Below the pieces are notes generated by a model. The model made no database searches. It was not told the DNA's origin and worked only from the letters and a program-made list of their open reading frames with translations. Shown in pieces: positions 53,005 to 60,928 of a stretch of 64,000 nt of DNA (its first letter is position 1; every line of letters begins with the position of its first letter). The stretch is taken from NCBI GenBank assembly GCA_002483085.1, contig DLHF01000013.1, forward strand, positions 111,275-175,274, read 5' to 3'. Source of the stretch: Ignavibacteria bacterium UBA7675. GTDB lineage: Bacteria; Bacteroidota; Ignavibacteria; Kapaibacteriales; UB7675. Position numbers and translations under genes: made by a program.

Positions 53005-54291
53005 ATGGTGGTAAATATACGGCGATTTAACCTGAATCTTTCGCCTAACCAGATCAAGCTGATATTGGTAGTGCTGGCGTCGGTTATTATAGGAACAGTG
53101 CTGCTGTACACGCATGTCCTTGTCGACGAAATGCGCTCGCAGGAGTACAAGGTTGTGCAGCTTTACGCCGAAGCAATTACGCACTACACCAATCTTCAAA
53201 GCAATTCTAATGAGGACTGGACATTCTTTTTAGACAATATTCTGAAAAGGATCAACTTTCCGGTGATCATGACTGATGTGGACGACCAGCCACTGCCCGG
53301 GTATGGGACAAATACCATGCACGTGGCTCTTGATTCTGCACTAACGGAAGAGGAACAGCGCCGCTACCTCTTGAGCTACATCGAAGAGATGCGCCAGTCG
53401 TATGACCCAATACTTATCCGGGAGGGTGGCGAAAACGGCGAAGTGCTCATGAAGCTCTACTACACCAATTCATTGCTTGTTACCCGGCTACAATTGCTGC
53501 CATATATTGAGATATTCGTTGTTTCGATCTTTATTCTTATGGGCTATATCGGCTTTAGCTATATCAAGCGCACCGAGCAGTCGCATGTGTGGGTAGGGCT
53601 TGCCAAAGAAGCAGCGCATCAGCTTGGCACTCCACTTTCGAGCATGCTGGCTTGGATAGAGATTATGAAAATGAGCAGCGATGACCCGCGACAGGTAGAA
53701 GAAGTGCTGGACGAAATGAAGCACGACATCGACAGGCTGAACAAAATAGCCCATCGATTCTCGAAAATTGGGTCGAAACCAGAGATGCAGAGCGAGAATA
53801 TTAGCGGGCTTATCGAAAAGGTGTCTAAATATTTTGAGCACCGGCTGCCGCATCTTGGAAAGCGCGTAGAAATTGTGCGGGAGCTCGAACCCAATGTCGT
53901 GCTCAGTGTTAACGCCGAGCTGTTTGAATGGGTAATTGAGAACCTTATCAAGAACGGTGCGGAGTCGATGGAATCGGGTAGAGGAGAAATCCATATCAAT
54001 TTGCGGCGCCAGGGCAGCAAAGTCTTTATTACGGTGTACGATAATGGCAAGGGTATGTCGCCGTCGGTGCGGCGGCAGGCGTTTAACCCGGGATTCAGTA
54101 CCAAGAAACGAGGGTGGGGATTGGGTCTCAGCCTGTGCCGACGTATTATTGAAGAATATCACGGCGGGAGAATCTTTATCAAAGATTCCGTGCCCGGCAA
54201 GGGGACTACGTTCTCAATTGAGCTCGGCGATACTAAGCCTGGTATTATTCCGGCGCAGCAAGCTCCCGACGAAGCTACCATGCCAGCGTAA
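53005..54291 (+). CDS. Sensor histidine kinase
   Basis: A 428-residue membrane kinase. A transmembrane helix (LILVVLASVIIGTVLLYTHVLV) and a second near residue 175 (IEIFVVSIFILMGYIGFSYI) flank a periplasmic sensor of about 130 residues. The phosphorylated His205 is in KEAAHQLGTPLSSM. The ATPase domain has NLIKNGAESM (N box), YDNGKGM (G1), and STKKRGWGLGLSL (G2). No response regulator is adjacent, so it is an orphan. The last 17 nt overlap the convergent lyase gene. Confidence 0.93.
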   Translation: MVVNIRRFNLNLSPNQIKLILVVLASVIIGTVLLYTHVLVDEMRSQEYKVVQLYAEAITHYTNLQSNSNEDWTFFLDNILKRINFPVIMTDVDDQPLPGYGTNTMHVALDSALTEEEQRRYLLSYIEEMRQSYDPILIREGGENGEVLMKLYYTNSLLVTRLQLLPYIEIFVVSIFILMGYIGFSYIKRTEQSHVWVGLAKEAAHQLGTPLSSMLAWIEIMKMSSDDPRQVEEVLDEMKHDIDRLNKIAHRFSKIGSKPEMQSENISGLIEKVSKYFEHRLPHLGKRVEIVRELEPNVVLSVNAELFEWVIENLIKNGAESMESGRGEIHINLRRQGSKVFITVYDNGKGMSPSVRRQAFNPGFSTKKRGWGLGLSLCRRIIEEYHGGRIFIKDSVPGKGTTFSIELGDTKPGIIPAQQAPDEATMPA

Positions 54292-56257
54292 TCGTGTTGT
54301 TGCACGGAAGGCAGAGTTCCGTGCACTCGCCTACCACGCCGTACAATGGCGAATAGGGGGCTCGCGCCAGAGCCAGAGGAGTATCGGAGCGAAGAGTAAA
54401 TACCGCGCTTCCACATGTGCCACGAAGCGAAAAGTCACCTGTTTGCTCTATCATTACTTCTGGTGGAAAATGGTACAGTGATGTTCCGCCGAGCGGGTCT
54501 GCCCCGATAATCTCGTCGCTGATTACTAAGTCTCCATGCTGCTGAGCCACGCGAAGAAACGCGCTTCGGCGGTGAATTGCGTTTGTCGACCGGGTATAGC
54601 CATACTGTTCAGCTACAAGGTGTAATGTCTGTTCATCCGCATCTAAATCAAGTATCTTCGGCGATGTAGTATCGGTTTTTATCTTCCACACTCCTGCAAA
54701 TTCTACCTGCTCTTTGCCTTTGTACCACACGGTGTTATGCGCCCGTGTAGAGCGGAGCTTATCGCGCAGAATGCGGTTGGATGTGTACACACCGGTGCCG
54801 CTGTCGGAAATAATAGCGGAGCCACCGATCCAAAGATCAAACGATAGGCAATCGTTGTGCCCATGCCCACCGCGTCCTTTTTTTCCATAATCGCCGCAGT
54901 CGAGCATAAAGTGATGGTAGGCCGAGCGGTGGATAATATATCCTCCATCCGGAAAATACTGTCCATGCACCGAAGCACTGAGTTTTGCTTTGGGGTATGT
55001 ACGTATTGCTTTGGGGCCAAGCGTAAACAGAACATCGGGCGATGGAGATGGAATAGCTGCTGCAAAATCTTCTCTGCCGAACAGCGCCGCACCAACAGCG
55101 AGATTATCTGCTTGATTGTTGAAATCTTCCTGTGCGCGAAAGCGGAGAATACGGCCATTATCGGCGTCGCCAATCATCGGGGCGCTGCCATCGGGGCGCA
55201 TATAGACGGCCATGTAGCCGTACATAGCTTCGAGGCGCGCGCGGTATTCGTGCGAAAACGGCGATTCGGCTTTTTCAGCAAAGAGCAGAGCAAGAGTGTA
55301 GATTTCAGTGACAAAACGGTGATACGGAACGGATTTCTCAAAATTGACGCCATCCGGAGTATTTTGCCGAAGAATTTCCCGTTCGAGAAATGTTGTGCCG
55401 AGAGCAAGCCAGCGGCGACCTGCTCGGGTATCGCGGAAAAACGTACCGAGAGCGATCAGCCCGAGGCAATTGCATGCAAAATGATTGCCTGGTACTCTTA
55501 CGTATTCCAGATTGTATTCTATAAAGAGGCCATGTGTGTACAGGGAGCGCAAAAACAGCATCATAAAGGAGTCGGGCAGCTTCGCCGAATGAAACAACGT
55601 ATATGCCTGTATCCAATTCACAGCGCGGATAGCCACTTCTAAAGGCACAGTCCAATTGATGCCTGTATTCACCGGATTGCTCTGTATCCAGTCGGTTGTC
55701 TCCAATGCAAATTTTGTAGCGTATCGCTCATCATCGGTGAGAAGATGCGCCATGCCGAGCCACGAAAGCCGGTGAAACTTACTGACTTCACAGGGGAATT
55801 TCATATCACTTCCGCTCGACGACATAAAATCGATGCGGTGATAGGGGGCGGTAGGCCACCGATACCCACTTCTATAATCGCGGTGCCAGTCGATGGAAGA
55901 GCCAAACTCCTGGGGCGTATCGCTGAACACCGCAAACCTGCCCTGGAGAATATCGTGTGCCTGGCTGATAATTTCTTTTTCGGACATAATTTCCAACAGC
56001 ATAGAGCGCAGGTCGGTGCCTTCGGTAGCTACATCGACAAGCAAGCGGGGGCGCACTGCATCGCGAAAGGACTGGATGAACTGTGTATCGGAGGGCGTTC
56101 GAAAAGAAAACAGAGACCGGAAAGCGGTGCTCGTAGGAACTGGCTGCACAAAGGCCGTACTCCATTGCCAGAGACGGGGTTTTACAAGCTGATACCAGAC
56201 AACGCGGCTGTAATGAAGGAGAGACATGTTTTTCCGTATCTGTTCAAAATGAGTCAT
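54275..56257 (-). CDS. Heparinase II/III-family polysaccharide lyase-like protein
   Basis: About 660 residues. An (alpha/alpha) toroid N-terminal half (NPVNTGINWTVPLEVAIRAVNWIQ, RVPGNHFACNCLGLIALG) is followed by the heparinase II/III beta-sandwich with HFMLDCGDYGKKGRGGHGHNDCLSFDLWIGG. The conserved HGHND holds the His. No signal peptide is evident, as in bacterial members that handle exopolysaccharide. The ATG at 56257 overlaps the upstream gene by 14 nt; ATG 56227 is the alternative. It is the last gene of the operon that begins at ybaB. Confidence 0.87.
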   Translation of the reverse strand: MTHFEQIRKNMSLLHYSRVVWYQLVKPRLWQWSTAFVQPVPTSTAFRSLFSFRTPSDTQFIQSFRDAVRPRLLVDVATEGTDLRSMLLEIMSEKEIISQAHDILQGRFAVFSDTPQEFGSSIDWHRDYRSGYRWPTAPYHRIDFMSSSGSDMKFPCEVSKFHRLSWLGMAHLLTDDERYATKFALETTDWIQSNPVNTGINWTVPLEVAIRAVNWIQAYTLFHSAKLPDSFMMLFLRSLYTHGLFIEYNLEYVRVPGNHFACNCLGLIALGTFFRDTRAGRRWLALGTTFLEREILRQNTPDGVNFEKSVPYHRFVTEIYTLALLFAEKAESPFSHEYRARLEAMYGYMAVYMRPDGSAPMIGDADNGRILRFRAQEDFNNQADNLAVGAALFGREDFAAAIPSPSPDVLFTLGPKAIRTYPKAKLSASVHGQYFPDGGYIIHRSAYHHFMLDCGDYGKKGRGGHGHNDCLSFDLWIGGSAIISDSGTGVYTSNRILRDKLRSTRAHNTVWYKGKEQVEFAGVWKIKTDTTSPKILDLDADEQTLHLVAEQYGYTRSTNAIHRRSAFLRVAQQHGDLVISDEIIGADPLGGTSLYHFPPEVMIEQTGDFSLRGTCGSAVFTLRSDTPLALARAPYSPLYGVVGECTELCLPCNNTITLAW

Positions 56258-56750
56258 CTTTCCAGCGCTGAATCTGCCAGGGCTCGCTGATAGACGGGCG
56301 CGCCAAGCGAAGATTGACACGTCCATCAACCCGTATTACATCACGTGGATTAAACGTAACGGTAAGATTAAAGCCGCGTGATACATCGGTCAGCAGAGAA
56401 TCGCCTACTGCTGTTACGATGCCATTCCACACTAAATCAAGCGACTGAGCTGTTTGGAATAGGCCATAGGTCGAGCGCATATCTTCATCCCGCCCCCATG
56501 TTACATCGGTGCCTTTTTCGTAATTCGTATAGATAAACACAAAATCCGATGCCAGAAGCTGTCCGTAGACAAGAGTGTCCTTGTATGTATAGGCGTACTG
56601 GAAATTCTGGAACACTCCTTCGATAGTGCGCTGATCGCTTAGCCCGCCTGATGTGTCTGATTCATCGTCGAGCGCTGGTGCAAACGGATTGCAGGCCGCA
56701 AAAGCCACAGCGAGCACGCATGCCGTTATGACAAGCGAACAGCTTCTCAC
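56244..56750 (-). CDS. Lipoprotein, NTF2-like
   Basis: A 168-residue lipoprotein with the signal MRSCSLVITACVLAVAFAAC and lipidated Cys at 20. The body (TIEGVFQNFQYAYTYKDTLVYGQLLASDFVFIYTN, then DVTWGRDEDMRSTYGLFQTA, ending EPWQIQRWKDDSF) fits an NTF2/SnoaL-like small fold. It starts inside the last codons of the upstream lipoprotein gene (ATGA overlap) and resembles it in layout, so a tandem duplication is likely. No enzyme function can be assigned. Confidence 0.72.
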   Translation of the reverse strand: MRSCSLVITACVLAVAFAACNPFAPALDDESDTSGGLSDQRTIEGVFQNFQYAYTYKDTLVYGQLLASDFVFIYTNYEKGTDVTWGRDEDMRSTYGLFQTAQSLDLVWNGIVTAVGDSLLTDVSRGFNLTVTFNPRDVIRVDGRVNLRLARPSISEPWQIQRWKDDSF

Positions 56751-57337
56751 TTGGCGTACTCCGCTTTGAGAAAGCTCCAGGTCTGTTCGTTCTGCTCGCC
56801 GGATTGCGGCTCATCTGTCCACCGGCTGATCGCCCAGTTGCCATTGGGAAGGCGGTCTACAGTAAGGCGCATACGACCTTTAAACACTGTGGACACAGGT
56901 GTAAAGATATAATCGTATGTGTAAATTGTCCGGTTGGGTTCTACCACTGTAGCATCATTTTGCGATGCGAGTTCAATGGACGGTACTTTATTGCCCACAT
57001 CGAGCAGTAGCGAAGTAAAATAGCGCTGTTCTTCAGCAACAGACCATTGGCTGAACAGGGACGGGTACACGCCCATTGCTTCTGCCGACGGCTCGAAAAC
57101 GAATGCCTGAAGGCCGGTTACTGTATCGCCAACAAAGCAGGAAAGGTAGTTAGCTGGGTTCTTTTCGCGGATTGATGTAATAAAATTACTGATGACAATC
57201 TCTGGCGATGTTGGCGCCTCGTGCGCACTTCTATTAGTGATCGGTGTTTCCGGGTCGCGCGTTGAAAAAATATTGCAGCCTGCCAGCAGAGGCAGTACCG
57301 CAACAAAAAGCACCGTTGTAAGAAACCGCAACGCCAT
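56747..57337 (-). CDS. Lipoprotein, NTF2-like, paralogue of the next gene
   Basis: A 196-residue lipoprotein with signal MALRFLTTVLFVAVLPLLAGC, lipidated Cys at 21. It shares with the downstream lipoprotein the CN-F start after the lipobox, an early helix (EIVISNFITSIREKNPANYLSCF), and a beta-rich end with W-I-RW (GNWAISRWTDEPQ). Both may be binding or scaffold proteins on the outer membrane. It is coupled to the next gene by a 4 nt overlap. Confidence 0.7.
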   Translation of the reverse strand: MALRFLTTVLFVAVLPLLAGCNIFSTRDPETPITNRSAHEAPTSPEIVISNFITSIREKNPANYLSCFVGDTVTGLQAFVFEPSAEAMGVYPSLFSQWSVAEEQRYFTSLLLDVGNKVPSIELASQNDATVVEPNRTIYTYDYIFTPVSTVFKGRMRLTVDRLPNGNWAISRWTDEPQSGEQNEQTWSFLKAEYAK

Positions 57338-57366
57338 AGCTGTCCTTCTGCAAAGCCGTGCAGCGG

Positions 57367-58122
57367 TCAGGCGCCTGCCTCGGCCACAATGATCAGACGC
57401 GGCGATGAAGATGAATACTTCTCGCCTGTGTAAGAACCGTACACATGCCGGATGACAAGGCCCGCCTTGCGGAACATCCGCTCGAAATCGTTGATACTGT
57501 ACAGCCGCACCTGTTCTGTAAACACATAGGAGTTGCTGCGGGCGTCGGTAATTCTGATAGTTTTTGTTACGAATTGATCGGTAATTTCTCGCTTCTGTTC
57601 AATTGTCAAGTCGTCGATTCGCCGACTGTCGTGCGGCACTAATGCTTTTCGTGTTTGCTCGGCATTCAGGTAATCGAAGAAAAAATAGCCGCCTGGCACC
57701 AGTGCTTCGCGCACGCGCTGGAGCACTGCAAAGTTGTCGGCATCTTTTTCAAAATAGCCATAGCTTGTAAAAAAATTTGCCACGCAGTCGTAGGGAGCAT
57801 CTGGATACGGTTCACGCATATCACATCTGTGAAACGCCACTTGCGATTCCACTTCGGAGCGGGCAATCTCAAGAAGTGTGGGGGAGAGGTCGATGCCCAC
57901 CACCGACAGGCCGCGCTCGGCCAATGCCTGCGAATGGCGCCCGCTGCCACAGCATAAATCGAGCACTCGCGAGCCGGGGGAAAGAGGAACTGAGCGCATC
58001 AGTAGCTCGACGACGCCAGACGCCTCTTTTGTAGAGCGGTGCTGGTAGACTGTCGTATAATAAGCGCTGTTAAACCAGTCGGCGTACCAGCCGGTTGCGC
58101 TGTCTTGCGATGTCGGGATCAT
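57367..58122 (-). CDS. Class I SAM-dependent methyltransferase
   Basis: A 251-residue protein with the SAM-binding motif VLDLCCGSGRHSQALAERGLSVVGIDLS near residue 55 and FTSYGYFEKDADN / LVPGGYFFFDYLN later. The target is not known. It starts in an ATGA overlap with the recR stop and is transcribed with recR. Confidence 0.85.
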   Translation of the reverse strand: MIPTSQDSATGWYADWFNSAYYTTVYQHRSTKEASGVVELLMRSVPLSPGSRVLDLCCGSGRHSQALAERGLSVVGIDLSPTLLEIARSEVESQVAFHRCDMREPYPDAPYDCVANFFTSYGYFEKDADNFAVLQRVREALVPGGYFFFDYLNAEQTRKALVPHDSRRIDDLTIEQKREITDQFVTKTIRITDARSNSYVFTEQVRLYSINDFERMFRKAGLVIRHVYGSYTGEKYSSSSPRLIIVAEAGA

Positions 58123-58718
58123 AATTCTACTCTGCCCTGAAGCGCGCGTGCGATTGTAGCATCGTCTGCAAATTCCAGGTCGCTTCCCATCGGAATACCG
58201 CGCGCGATGCGCGAAACACGGATACCGAGAGGTTTGATAAGTTTAGTAAGGTATTGCGTAGTTACTTCGCCCTCCACATTGGGATTTGTAGCGAGAATAA
58301 CCTCAGAAATTTCGCCGGTGCCAAGACGTTCGAGCAGCTCGTGTATTTTCAACTCGTTAGGCCCGATGCCTTCCAGCGGGTTGAGCGCGCCATGCAGCAC
58401 GTGGTACATACCAAAATAGTCGTTGGTGCGCTCCACTGCCATCAAGTCGTTGGGTTCCTCCACAACACACAGCATCGAGCGGTTGCGCCTTTGCGAAGCG
58501 CAAATAGCACAGGGATCGGTTTCTGTAAGGTTGAAGCAGACGGAGCAATACCGCACCTTGCGCTTCATATCCAAAAGGGCATGAGCGAGCTTGGCAACTT
58601 CCTCGTCAGACTGCCTGAGCAGATGCAGAGCAAGGCGCTGGGCTGTTTTGCGACCGATAGTAGGCAACGACGAGAACGACTCAATAACAGATTCGATAGC
58701 ATTCGATGTAAACTGCAT
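58119..58718 (-). CDS. recR: Recombination protein RecR
   Basis: A 199-residue RecR that works with RecF/RecO in loading RecA at gaps. Helix-hairpin-helix (FSSLPTIGRKTAQRLALHLL), zinc Cys4 (CSVCFNLTETDPCAIC) and Toprim domain (CVVEEPNDLMAVERT, ATNPNVEGEVTTQYL) are all present. It follows ybaB by 22 nt, the classical dnaX-ybaB-recR order, though dnaX is not next to it here. Confidence 0.97.
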   Translation of the reverse strand: MQFTSNAIESVIESFSSLPTIGRKTAQRLALHLLRQSDEEVAKLAHALLDMKRKVRYCSVCFNLTETDPCAICASQRRNRSMLCVVEEPNDLMAVERTNDYFGMYHVLHGALNPLEGIGPNELKIHELLERLGTGEISEVILATNPNVEGEVTTQYLTKLIKPLGIRVSRIARGIPMGSDLEFADDATIARALQGRVEL

Positions 58719-58740
58719 AAACCGGAGCTTATAGATAAGG

Positions 58741-59067
58741 TTAGAAGGGAAAATTGAGACCCGGTATTTTGGGAAGCATGCCGGATACGCCCTGCATCTC
58801 CGTCTGTGCCATTTCGCCAGCGGCTTGAATAGCCTTATTCACAGCAGCTACGATGAGGTCTTCCAGCATTTCCTTGTCGTCGGGATTGATTATCTCGCGC
58901 TCGATAGTAACCGACTGGATTTCATTTGCGCCGTTGATCGTTACTTTTACCATTCCACCACCGGCTTCGGCTGTGGTGGTCTTATCTTTTAACCCTTCCT
59001 GGATGCGCTGCATCTCTTCTTGGAGTTTTTGTGCCTGCTGCATGATATCCGACATGCCAAATTTCAT
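58741..59067 (-). CDS. ybaB: YbaB/EbfC nucleoid-associated protein
   Basis: A 108-residue dimeric DNA-binding protein with MQQAQKLQEEMQRIQEGL in its helical part and MVKVTINGANEIQSVTIEREII in the beta part. It ends in a Gly/Pro-rich tail (GMLPKIPGLNFPF). It heads the minus-strand operon ybaB-recR-methyltransferase-lipoproteins-lyase. Confidence 0.95.
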   Translation of the reverse strand: MKFGMSDIMQQAQKLQEEMQRIQEGLKDKTTTAEAGGGMVKVTINGANEIQSVTIEREIINPDDKEMLEDLIVAAVNKAIQAAGEMAQTEMQGVSGMLPKIPGLNFPF

Positions 59068-59311
59068 AGTATTTTCTCATAAAGCTCGTGGACAATAGCT
59101 GCCGCAATACAGCGTTACCAATAGAAAACAAGTTACGAAAGGCAAGACTAAAGTAGTAATCTTTTTCGCAATTTCGCGCCATTTCGTATCTTGATCCTAC
59201 TACAGGCGAAACTTCCTGTACTGGCCTGCCGTTAAACCCGGCTCGTAGACAGACAACGACGTAATGGCATATCAAAGCTTTTATTTTTATTCCTTTCCGT
59301 AGAGGTTCGTT

Positions 59312-60013
59312 ATGGGACTATTCGCTCGTATAGCCGACATCTTCAAGGCTAATGTCAATGACATGCTGGACAAAGCCGAAGACCCGGAGAAAATGCTGAA
59401 GCAAATGGTGATTGAGATGGAGGAATCCGTCAATAAGGCAACTCTTGCTGTCGGAAATGCCATCGCCAACGAAAAATCGCTAGAACGCAAAATGCTCAAA
59501 GCACGCCAGCAGTCGGATGAATGGCATCAACGAGCTGTCCAGGCTATTAATGCTGGTCGCGACGACTTGGCGAAAGCTGCATTAGACAAGAAAAAACTGT
59601 TCGATAAGAATATTCAGGATTTGGAGCCCACCCACACACTTGCGCGCGATACCTCGGTGAAAATGCGCCAGCAGCTCGACATGCTGAAGTCGAAGCTCGA
59701 CGAAGCGCGCACTCGCCAGAGTACGCTTATCGCTCGCTCGCAAGCTGCAAAAGCTCAGAAAGAAATTTCGCAGGCGTTTAGCGGTGTAGGTTCCGATGCT
59801 TTCAGCAAGTTCGAGCGTTTTGAAGGCAAAGTGGAGCAGCTCGAATCGCAAGCCGAAGCCTTTGGGCAATTGGCAGGCGAAACCACAAGCCTCGATGAGC
59901 AGTTCCGCCAGCTCGAAACTTCGTCCACTGATGCCGATCTTCTGGCTCTGAAAGCAAGCATGGGTAAACTGCCTCCAGCATCGTCGCCTGATACAGACGA
60001 CGACGCGCTCTGA
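59312..60013 (+). CDS. pspA: PspA/IM30-family membrane-protecting protein
   Basis: A 233-residue protein that starts MGLFARIADIFKANVNDMLDKAEDPEKMLKQMVIEMEE in outline, the diagnostic PspA/Vipp1 N-terminus, and continues as coiled coil to about residue 200. It polymerises on damaged inner membrane. No PspB/C or PspF genes are near. Confidence 0.93.
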   Translation: MGLFARIADIFKANVNDMLDKAEDPEKMLKQMVIEMEESVNKATLAVGNAIANEKSLERKMLKARQQSDEWHQRAVQAINAGRDDLAKAALDKKKLFDKNIQDLEPTHTLARDTSVKMRQQLDMLKSKLDEARTRQSTLIARSQAAKAQKEISQAFSGVGSDAFSKFERFEGKVEQLESQAEAFGQLAGETTSLDEQFRQLETSSTDADLLALKASMGKLPPASSPDTDDDAL

Positions 60014-60059
60014 CCAGACCCGATAAACAGTGTAAGTTCCACTTCATTCTGAAATTATC

Positions 60060-60554
60060 ATGGATATGGATCAACTGACAAAACGCAATGCAAATACTGC
60101 GGAATCCGGCGAAGAGCGTGCCTCCGTTATCAGCACAGTAGATACTATGCTGCACAGCCTGTTCCCCGATACCGTAGCCTTTGGCGATGGTTCTTTTACG
60201 CTTACACGCGGCTCGGCTGTGGTAATGGTCATCGTGCGCTCGTTCGGCGACAAGGATTACTGTGTGGAGTGTACCTCCCATGTCGTTGCTGGTGCTGCGC
60301 TGGACGGCGAATTGCTGAAGTATCTGCTGCGTAAAAATTCTGAGCTGCACTTTGGTGGGTTCAGCTTGCTGTTCGACGATACTATCGCTTTCTCTTATAC
60401 TCTGCCGGTAGCTAATATTAGCGCCGATGAGCTTTCCACGGCTGTTAATGCTGTGGCGGTTATCTCCGATTATTACGACGACGAAATCGTAGCTATGGCC
60501 GGTGGACGCCGTGCAACCGATGCAGAGGAACGAGAGCTACAGCAGATGCTGTGA
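60060..60554 (+). CDS. YbjN-like protein (type III chaperone-like fold)
   Basis: A 164-residue protein with the YbjN-like pattern: FTLTRGSAVVMVIVRSFGDKDYCVECTSHVV, then LKYLLRKNSELHFGGFSLLFDDTIAFSYTLPVANISADEL, and a helix at the end. Such proteins share the T3S chaperone-like fold. The function is unknown. It follows pspA by 46 nt and the two are probably one operon. Confidence 0.68.
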   Translation: MDMDQLTKRNANTAESGEERASVISTVDTMLHSLFPDTVAFGDGSFTLTRGSAVVMVIVRSFGDKDYCVECTSHVVAGAALDGELLKYLLRKNSELHFGGFSLLFDDTIAFSYTLPVANISADELSTAVNAVAVISDYYDDEIVAMAGGRRATDAEERELQQML

Positions 60555-60584
60555 GTGCGCGCGTTCGCAACATTGTTTCTGTTG

Positions 60585-60612
60585 ATCCCCGGACTGTTCC
60601 GGGGATTTTTTT
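60585..60612 (+). terminator. Rho-independent terminator after the YbjN-like gene
   Basis: ATCCCCGGA (60585-60593) pairs with TCCGGGGAT (60598-60606), followed by a run of eight T in all. Confidence 0.93.
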
Positions 60613-60633
60613 TAGTCGATTTTTATCGGATAT

Positions 60634-60653
60634 CTATCGCACTTTTGCGATAG
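60634..60653. other. Hairpin between terminator and repeat copy I
   Basis: CTATCGCA (60634-60641), loop CTTT, TGCGATAG (60646-60653), a perfect 8 bp stem right at the edge of the repeat. Its role is not known. Confidence 0.5.
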
Positions 60654-60658
60654 AATAT

Positions 60659-60842
60659 GTGTGGCACGGGCGTCGCTCGGCGCCCGCCATGTCGCTGTCG
60701 CCGGTCGCACTATCCGCTTCGTCGCTGGCCAGAGGCAAGCCGCCGCTCATCTGCAATGAGTGCGATGAAGGGCGAACAGCCACCAAACGGAGGTGCAGCG
60801 CGGTGCAAAGACTGAACACACGGGCAAAGGCCGAAGCGCAAG
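60659..60842 (+). repeat. Dispersed intergenic repeat, copy I (near full length)
   Basis: Starts TGTGGCACGGGCGTCGCTCG, followed by CGCTGTCGCCGGTCGCAC, GCGATGAAGGGCGAACAGCC, GGTGCAGCGCGGTGCAAAGAC and GGCAAAGGCCGAAGCGCAAG. The hairpin module of copies F and G is missing. It fills most of the 374 nt between the YbjN-like and FAD enzyme genes. I see no gene there. Confidence 0.88.
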
Positions 60843-60928
60843 ATTCATGTCGTTGAAGTGTTATTCTCCATAGCAGTCGCTCGGATGGCAGCGGCGTTAT
60901 TCTTACGACAGCACAGGTGTAGCAGTAT

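Noticed and set aside
4961..60842. Insertion sequence or transposon remnant as source of the dispersed repeat
   Set aside because: No terminal inverted repeats, transposase fragment or target duplication could be found by eye. A non-autonomous element remains possible and is listed as a question in the findings.
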